Below, piece after piece: positions 60,188-64,000 of a stretch of 64,000 nt of DNA. The stretch's first letter is position 1. The number at the start of each line of letters is the position of its first letter. Made by a program: the position numbers and the translations under genes. A model generated the notes under the pieces. The model was not told the DNA's origin, did not search any database, and saw nothing but the letters and a program-made list of their open reading frames with translations. The DNA comes from Martinezella dioscoreae (GTDB lineage: Bacteria; Pseudomonadota; Alphaproteobacteria; Rhizobiales; Rhizobiaceae): positions 496,001 through 560,000 of the forward strand of contig NZ_BLAJ01000003.1 of NCBI RefSeq assembly GCF_009176305.1. The letters run 5' to 3'.

Positions 60188-61921
60188 TTATCTATTTTGC
60201 GCCTTCAGGGCACCGCGCATATGCTTCTGAAATACCGTTTCGATGATATCGGGACTAACCGGTTTCAGGATGACGTCGTCCATGCCGACATCGGCGCACT
60301 CCTTGCGGTCGCGCTCGAAAGCCTGCGTCAGAACACCGATGATCGGCGTATGGGAGCCGGTACCCTTTTCCGCGCCGCGGATCAGCCGGGTGGATTCAAA
60401 GCCGTTCAGTCCCGGCAGCGAAATGTCCATCAGGATCAGTTCCGGACGATGCTCCTGCCACAGGCGCACCGCCTCGTCACCACTTGCGGCGATCACATAG
60501 CTGTATCCCAAACCCTCGAGGATCTGCGAGAAGACGATCTGGTTGATATCATTGTCCTCAGCGACCAGAATCTGCGCCCGGCGCTCCTCGCCGGTCGCAC
60601 GCCGCCATTCGGGCGCGAGCCCCGGCTCTATGCTCTCGCCAGGCTCGCCACGGATGTTGCGATTGAAATGGCGCGCGATCAGGAAGGCAAGCTCGGTTGC
60701 CAGCTGCGATCCGTTCAGCGACAACGCGGCTAGGTTCTGCCGCTCGGCCAGCTCAATTCCGCGCTTGCCGAGCTGGTTGTCGACGATGACCAGATCGATC
60801 TTGACGCCATGCGCGCTTGCCACGTCCAGAAATGCCGCCTCTTCGTTCTCGTTGTGTACGACGCAGGCTTCGAAGCCGTATTTCTCGAGCGTCTTCAGAG
60901 CCGCCGTTTCGGCAGCGAAATCCGGCGTGACGACGAGCACCTTGCGGCCGCTGAAATTCTCCGGAACGAAGGTCTCCATCGCCGCCGGACGGCGCGAAAT
61001 GGTCTGCAGCGCGACCATCGGAACATAGGCGCGGCGATAGGAGCGATCGCCGTTTTCCCGAATGCTCGACGCGAGCGCGAACTCGTCGAAGTCGCCGCCA
61101 TCCTTGGGCAGGTCCTGCATGGTGCAGACCAGGAAATAGCGGCCCGGCTTGCCGATGCGCTGCTTGCGGGTGACGATGTCGCGCTCGACACCGTCGCGGG
61201 CGATCTGGCGCTGCCGCGAGATCGACATTTCACCGGTCTCGATCACATGCCGATCGCTCTCATAGAAGCGATTGGCAAGGTCGGTGGAAAATATATCGAT
61301 GCTCTTGCGACCGCGCACTTCGTCAGCCGCCGTCTGGTACTTGTCGCAGAACGCCCGGTTGACTGCGACGTAGACGAGGTTCTGGTCCTTGACGAAAACC
61401 GGAAAGGGCAGATTGTCGAGAATATCCTCGGTCAGCTGCACGCGCTCCATGTCGACGCGCCATTGCTCTTCGCGTTTCCTGGCTTCGGAAACATCGGAAA
61501 TAATGCAGAAACCGATACCCGAAGATAGCCGTCGGTTAAGGACGCGCACCCAGCGGTCGTCGGCAAAATGCTCGGTGGTCTCGAAGCGTTCGCGCCAATG
61601 GGTGGCTATGCGCTGCGATATCCAATCGTCGCGGCTCGCAGCTGTTTTGGTCTGATGCCGCTGATAGGCTACTCCAGTATCGAAGACGGCGCCTAGAAAA
61701 TCGCGCAGACGCGTGGAAGGTTGCAGGAAATCAGGCGTGATTGGGAAGAAGTTCAGAACCTGACGGCTGGCAAACAGCAAGAGATCGTTCTTGTCGTAGG
61801 CGAAAAAGGCGCTGGAAAGACCATCGCAAAAGGCATCGAAGAACATCGTCTGCAGACTGCCGCCGAAAGGGGCATCAGCCGTCATCATTGCCAAAGCTGC
61901 CTTTTCAGTCTCGGCAGTCAT
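60188..61921 (-). CDS. PAS-PAS-receiver protein without kinase domain
   Basis: 577 residues. Two PAS-like sensor regions (about 25-150, SSAFFAYDKNDLLLFASRQ; about 160-285, LDNLPFPVFVKDQNLVYVA) are followed by a degenerate receiver (about 325-430, GRKVLVVTPDFAAET). A full receiver (about 445-565) comes last: QILVAEDNDINQIVFSQILE, phosphoacceptor Asp in ELILMDISLPGLNGFES, and the Lys in DVILKPVSP. No histidine-kinase dimerisation or ATPase domain is present, so a separate kinase must phosphorylate it. ATG 61921 follows AGGA. Output mechanism unknown. Confidence 0.8.
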   Translation of the reverse strand: MTAETEKAALAMMTADAPFGGSLQTMFFDAFCDGLSSAFFAYDKNDLLLFASRQVLNFFPITPDFLQPSTRLRDFLGAVFDTGVAYQRHQTKTAASRDDWISQRIATHWRERFETTEHFADDRWVRVLNRRLSSGIGFCIISDVSEARKREEQWRVDMERVQLTEDILDNLPFPVFVKDQNLVYVAVNRAFCDKYQTAADEVRGRKSIDIFSTDLANRFYESDRHVIETGEMSISRQRQIARDGVERDIVTRKQRIGKPGRYFLVCTMQDLPKDGGDFDEFALASSIRENGDRSYRRAYVPMVALQTISRRPAAMETFVPENFSGRKVLVVTPDFAAETAALKTLEKYGFEACVVHNENEEAAFLDVASAHGVKIDLVIVDNQLGKRGIELAERQNLAALSLNGSQLATELAFLIARHFNRNIRGEPGESIEPGLAPEWRRATGEERRAQILVAEDNDINQIVFSQILEGLGYSYVIAASGDEAVRLWQEHRPELILMDISLPGLNGFESTRLIRGAEKGTGSHTPIIGVLTQAFERDRKECADVGMDDVILKPVSPDIIETVFQKHMRGALKAQNR

Positions 61922-62265
61922 TCGTCGGATTCCTACGCTCAACCAGTTTCACAACACGGCAAATCGACAGGGCGGCATTCGCTCTGCAAGGCAAGTTCAT
62001 GGGAGTTGCATGCTGGCCTTGGCACTTGAAGCAGATGGCACCTGGCTCCATTTTGACTGATGGCCACCAACCTGCCATCGAGAGCCGTCAGCATGCACGA
62101 AACGCGCCACCTGCGGTCATTTCAAGTTCTGTCTCCGCAACCTGTCATCATTCCCTTAAACATTGATTAAATTTCTTAACAAAGTCGCCATGTAAACGGG
62201 TGGATCAAGGCGGCAAAATCGCCTTTCCTCTTCCCTCGCCGCCGCGAATCCACGAGAATGCAGCC
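61922..62265. other. Divergent spacer between the PAS-receiver gene and mutL
   Basis: About 340 bp that must contain both promoters. Nothing specific is recognisable: no clear CTTGAC-type box with a paired -10, no dyad with a T-tract, and no reliable short gene. A TTAA-rich stretch at 62156-62182 precedes mutL. Confidence 0.35.
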
Positions 62266-64000
62266 ATGGCCATCAAGCAACTTTCCGAGACCCTGATCAA
62301 TCAGATCGCCGCCGGCGAAGTCATCGAACGCCCGGCGAGCGCCGCCAAGGAACTGATCGAAAACGCGCTCGATGCCGGTGCAACCCGCATCGAGATCGCG
62401 ACCGCTGGCGGCGGCAAGGCACTGCTAAGGGTGACCGATAACGGCTCGGGCATGGAGGAAACCGACCTCGAACTCGCGGTACGGCGCCACTGCACCTCGA
62501 AGATTTCCGATACGCTGGAAGACATTCGCACCCTCGGTTTTCGCGGCGAGGCCTTGCCCTCCATCGGCTCGGTGGCGAAGCTTTCGATCGCAAGCCGCAG
62601 AGTGGGTGCGGCCGGCGGCGCCGAGATCGCGGTTGCAGGCGGCAAGGTTCTGCATCTGCGCCCGGTGGCCGCCAATCCGGGCACGATCGTCGAGGTACGC
62701 GACCTGTTCTTTGCAACGCCGGCGCGCCTGAAATTCCTGAAGACCGAAAAGGCGGAGGCAGCCGCGATCACCGAAGTCGTCAAGCGCATGGCAATTGCCT
62801 TTCCGCGCGTGCGCTTCGTTCTGTCGGGCACCGACCGCTCGACGCTGGAATTTCCCGCGACGGGCGATGATCATCTCGCTCGCATGGCACAGATACTGGG
62901 CGCCGATTTCAAGGACAATGCTATCGCGCTCGAAGCCGTGCGTGAGGATGTGAGCCTTACCGGTTTTGCCGGCGTGCCGACCTTCAACCGCGGCAACTCC
63001 GCGCATCAATATGCTTTCGTCAATGGCCGGCCGGTGCAGGACAAGCTGATCCTCTCGGCGATCCGCGGCGCCTATGCCGAAACCATCCCCGCCGGACGCT
63101 ATCCTATCGCTGTCCTTTCACTGACGCTCGATCCGGCGCTGGTCGACGTCAACGTGCATCCGGCGAAATCCGACGTGCGCTTCCGCGATCCCGGTCTCGT
63201 ACGCGGCCTGATCGTCGGCGCTGTGCGCGAAGCGCTCTCGCGGGAGGGCGACCGCGCAGCAACGACCGGCGCTGACGGCATGCTGCGCGCCTTCACCGCC
63301 GGACGCTCCGCCTTTCAGCAGGGTTGGCGACCCTCGCCGGCAGCGGCTCCCTGGACGCCGACAACGTCTCCATCTCGTCCCTATGAGCAAGCCGCGGCAA
63401 CAGCAGGCTACGGATTTGCCGAAAGACCGCAGGCTGCCTTCGACGGCCTTGCCACGCCGACTGCACGTGCCGAAGTCGCCCCGCCGCTGCTATCAGCACG
63501 TGCCGAGGAACCCGCTCGCTTTCCGCTAGGTGCTGCCCGCGCCCAGCTGCATGAGAATTATATCGTCGCCCAGACGGAAAACGGCCTTGTCATAGTCGAT
63601 CAGCATGCCGCCCATGAGCGGCTGGTGTTCGAGGCCATGCGTAAGGCGCTGCATTCGAAGCGCTTGCCCTCGCAAGTCCTGCTCATTCCCGAGATCGTCG
63701 ACCTGCCCGAAGAGGATTGCGACCGGTTGATGGTATTTGCCGAAGAACTCGGCGAACTCGGGCTCGCGATCGAACGCTTCGGCCCCGGCGCAGTCGCCGT
63801 ACGGGAGACGCCGGCGATGCTCGGCGAAGTCGATGCGCAGGGCCTGATCCGGCAGTTGGCCGACGAGATCGCCGAATGGGAAACAGCCTCTGGCCTTGCC
63901 GCCAAGCTGGAATATGTGGCCGCGACCATGGCCTGCCACGGTTCGGTGCGATCCGGCCGGCGCCTGCGCCCGGAAGAGATGAATGCGCTTTTGCGCCAGA
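62266..64000 (+). CDS. mutL: DNA mismatch repair protein MutL (5' part, runs off the window)
   Basis: The frame from ATG 62266 stays open to the window end (578 codons) with no stop. The N-terminal GHKL ATPase is complete: [20 protein letters not shown] (motif I), DNGSGM (motif II), [20 protein letters not shown] (motif III). It is followed by the transducer domain ([14 protein letters not shown]), a Pro/Ala-rich linker (about 350-420), and the C-terminal dimerisation domain starting at [20 protein letters not shown]. The late [11 protein letters not shown] segment is seen; the endonuclease motif of some MutL proteins lies in this region and should be checked. MutL couples MutS recognition to strand removal. 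Confidence 0.96.
   Translation, partial: MAIKQLSETLINQIAAGEVIERPASAAKELIENALDAGATRIEIATAGGGKALLRVTDNGSGMEETDLELAVRRHCTSKISDTLEDIRTLGFRGEALPSIGSVAKLSIASRRVGAAGGAEIAVAGGKVLHLRPVAANPGTIVEVRDLFFATPARLKFLKTEKAEAAAITEVVKRMAIAFPRVRFVLSGTDRSTLEFPATGDDHLARMAQILGADFKDNAIALEAVREDVSLTGFAGVPTFNRGNSAHQYAFVNGRPVQDKLILSAIRGAYAETIPAGRYPIAVLSLTLDPALVDVNVHPAKSDVRFRDPGLVRGLIVGAVREALSREGDRAATTGADGMLRAFTAGRSAFQQGWRPSPAAAPWTPTTSPSRPYEQAAATAGYGFAERPQAAFDGLATPTARAEVAPPLLSARAEEPARFPLGAARAQLHENYIVAQTENGLVIVDQHAAHERLVFEAMRKALHSKRLPSQVLLIPEIVDLPEEDCDRLMVFAEELGELGLAIERFGPGAVAVRETPAMLGEVDAQGLIRQLADEIAEWETASGLAAKLEYVAATMACHGSVRSGRRLRPEEMNALLRQ

Noticed and set aside
1..64000. tRNA, rRNA, CRISPR array, prophage or complete insertion sequence
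   Set aside because: I scanned the intergenic stretches for cloverleaf ends, regularly spaced repeats, transposase motifs and integrase genes and saw none; small RNAs without strong features could be missed.

Overview
The window is about 64 kb of chromosome from an alphaproteobacterium of the order Rhizobiales, most likely the genus Rhizobium or a close relative. Evidence: high-G+C codon use; an F0 ATP synthase operon (atpI-B-E-b'-b) with two b-type subunits and no F1 genes beside it; lineage-restricted families (DUF1217, DUF6101, an HPE1-like secreted protein); a promoter of the rhizobial CTTGAC-N17-CTATAT type; and short palindromic intergenic repeats of the kind scattered through rhizobial genomes. 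I cannot name the species. No rRNA, tRNA, CRISPR array, prophage or complete insertion sequence is visible. Most of the window is ordinary core chromosome.

Layout: 1-4.2 kb holds a tRNA threonylcarbamoyl-AMP synthase, an FAD-linked D-2-hydroxyacid dehydrogenase, and a divergent GntR regulator/MOSC pair around a perfect 20-bp palindrome. 4.0-4.2 kb is a perfect 48-bp inverted repeat. 4.3-10 kb holds an FtsK translocase without a membrane domain and a large seven-repeat DUF1217 protein. 10.3-13.3 kb holds DUF6101, GNAT, UbiA and a MipA/OmpV porin-like protein. 13.4-15.2 kb is a small accessory island: TcmP (a methyltransferase-like protein) and a DUF5131/Gp37-Gp68 three-Cys protein, convergent and overlapping at their 3' ends. 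15.3-23.4 kb holds cyclopropane fatty acid synthase, Tex, PurD, the HPE1-like protein and a chemoreceptor. 23.4-31.2 kb is a minus-strand block in which glyQ and glyS are separated by lemA, a class I EPSP synthase and DUF2207. 31.2-34.2 kb holds a ParDE-type toxin-antitoxin pair, an sppA operon with two tiny genes, and a tRNA-methyltransferase-like gene with DUF2007. 34.3-42.9 kb holds a polyprenyl diphosphate synthase, a TPR protein, ispE-moaB, a PA0069-type radical SAM protein, rnhB and a phosphotransferase. 42.9-45.7 kb is the F0 ATP synthase operon with its terminator and promoter. 45.9-51.7 kb holds a SleB-type wall hydrolase, Kup, CorA and an Mrp P-loop protein without the CxxC motif. 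52.4-57.6 kb holds a LuxR-type regulator and an IclR-controlled sugar-acid operon (SDR dehydrogenase, DgoK, DgoA, SMP-30 lactonase) that fits the De Ley-Doudoroff galactose route apart from the dehydratase. 58-64 kb holds a PRC-barrel protein, a GGDEF-EAL protein, a PAS-receiver protein and the 5' part of mutL.

The most unusual items are the TcmP/three-Cys island, the repeat-built DUF1217 protein, the membrane-less FtsK, the Mrp variant, and the dispersed palindromic repeats. One copy of the dispersed repeat lies immediately upstream of a secreted-protein gene. Start codons were moved from the longest frame wherever a Shine-Dalgarno sequence or family length argued for a different start.
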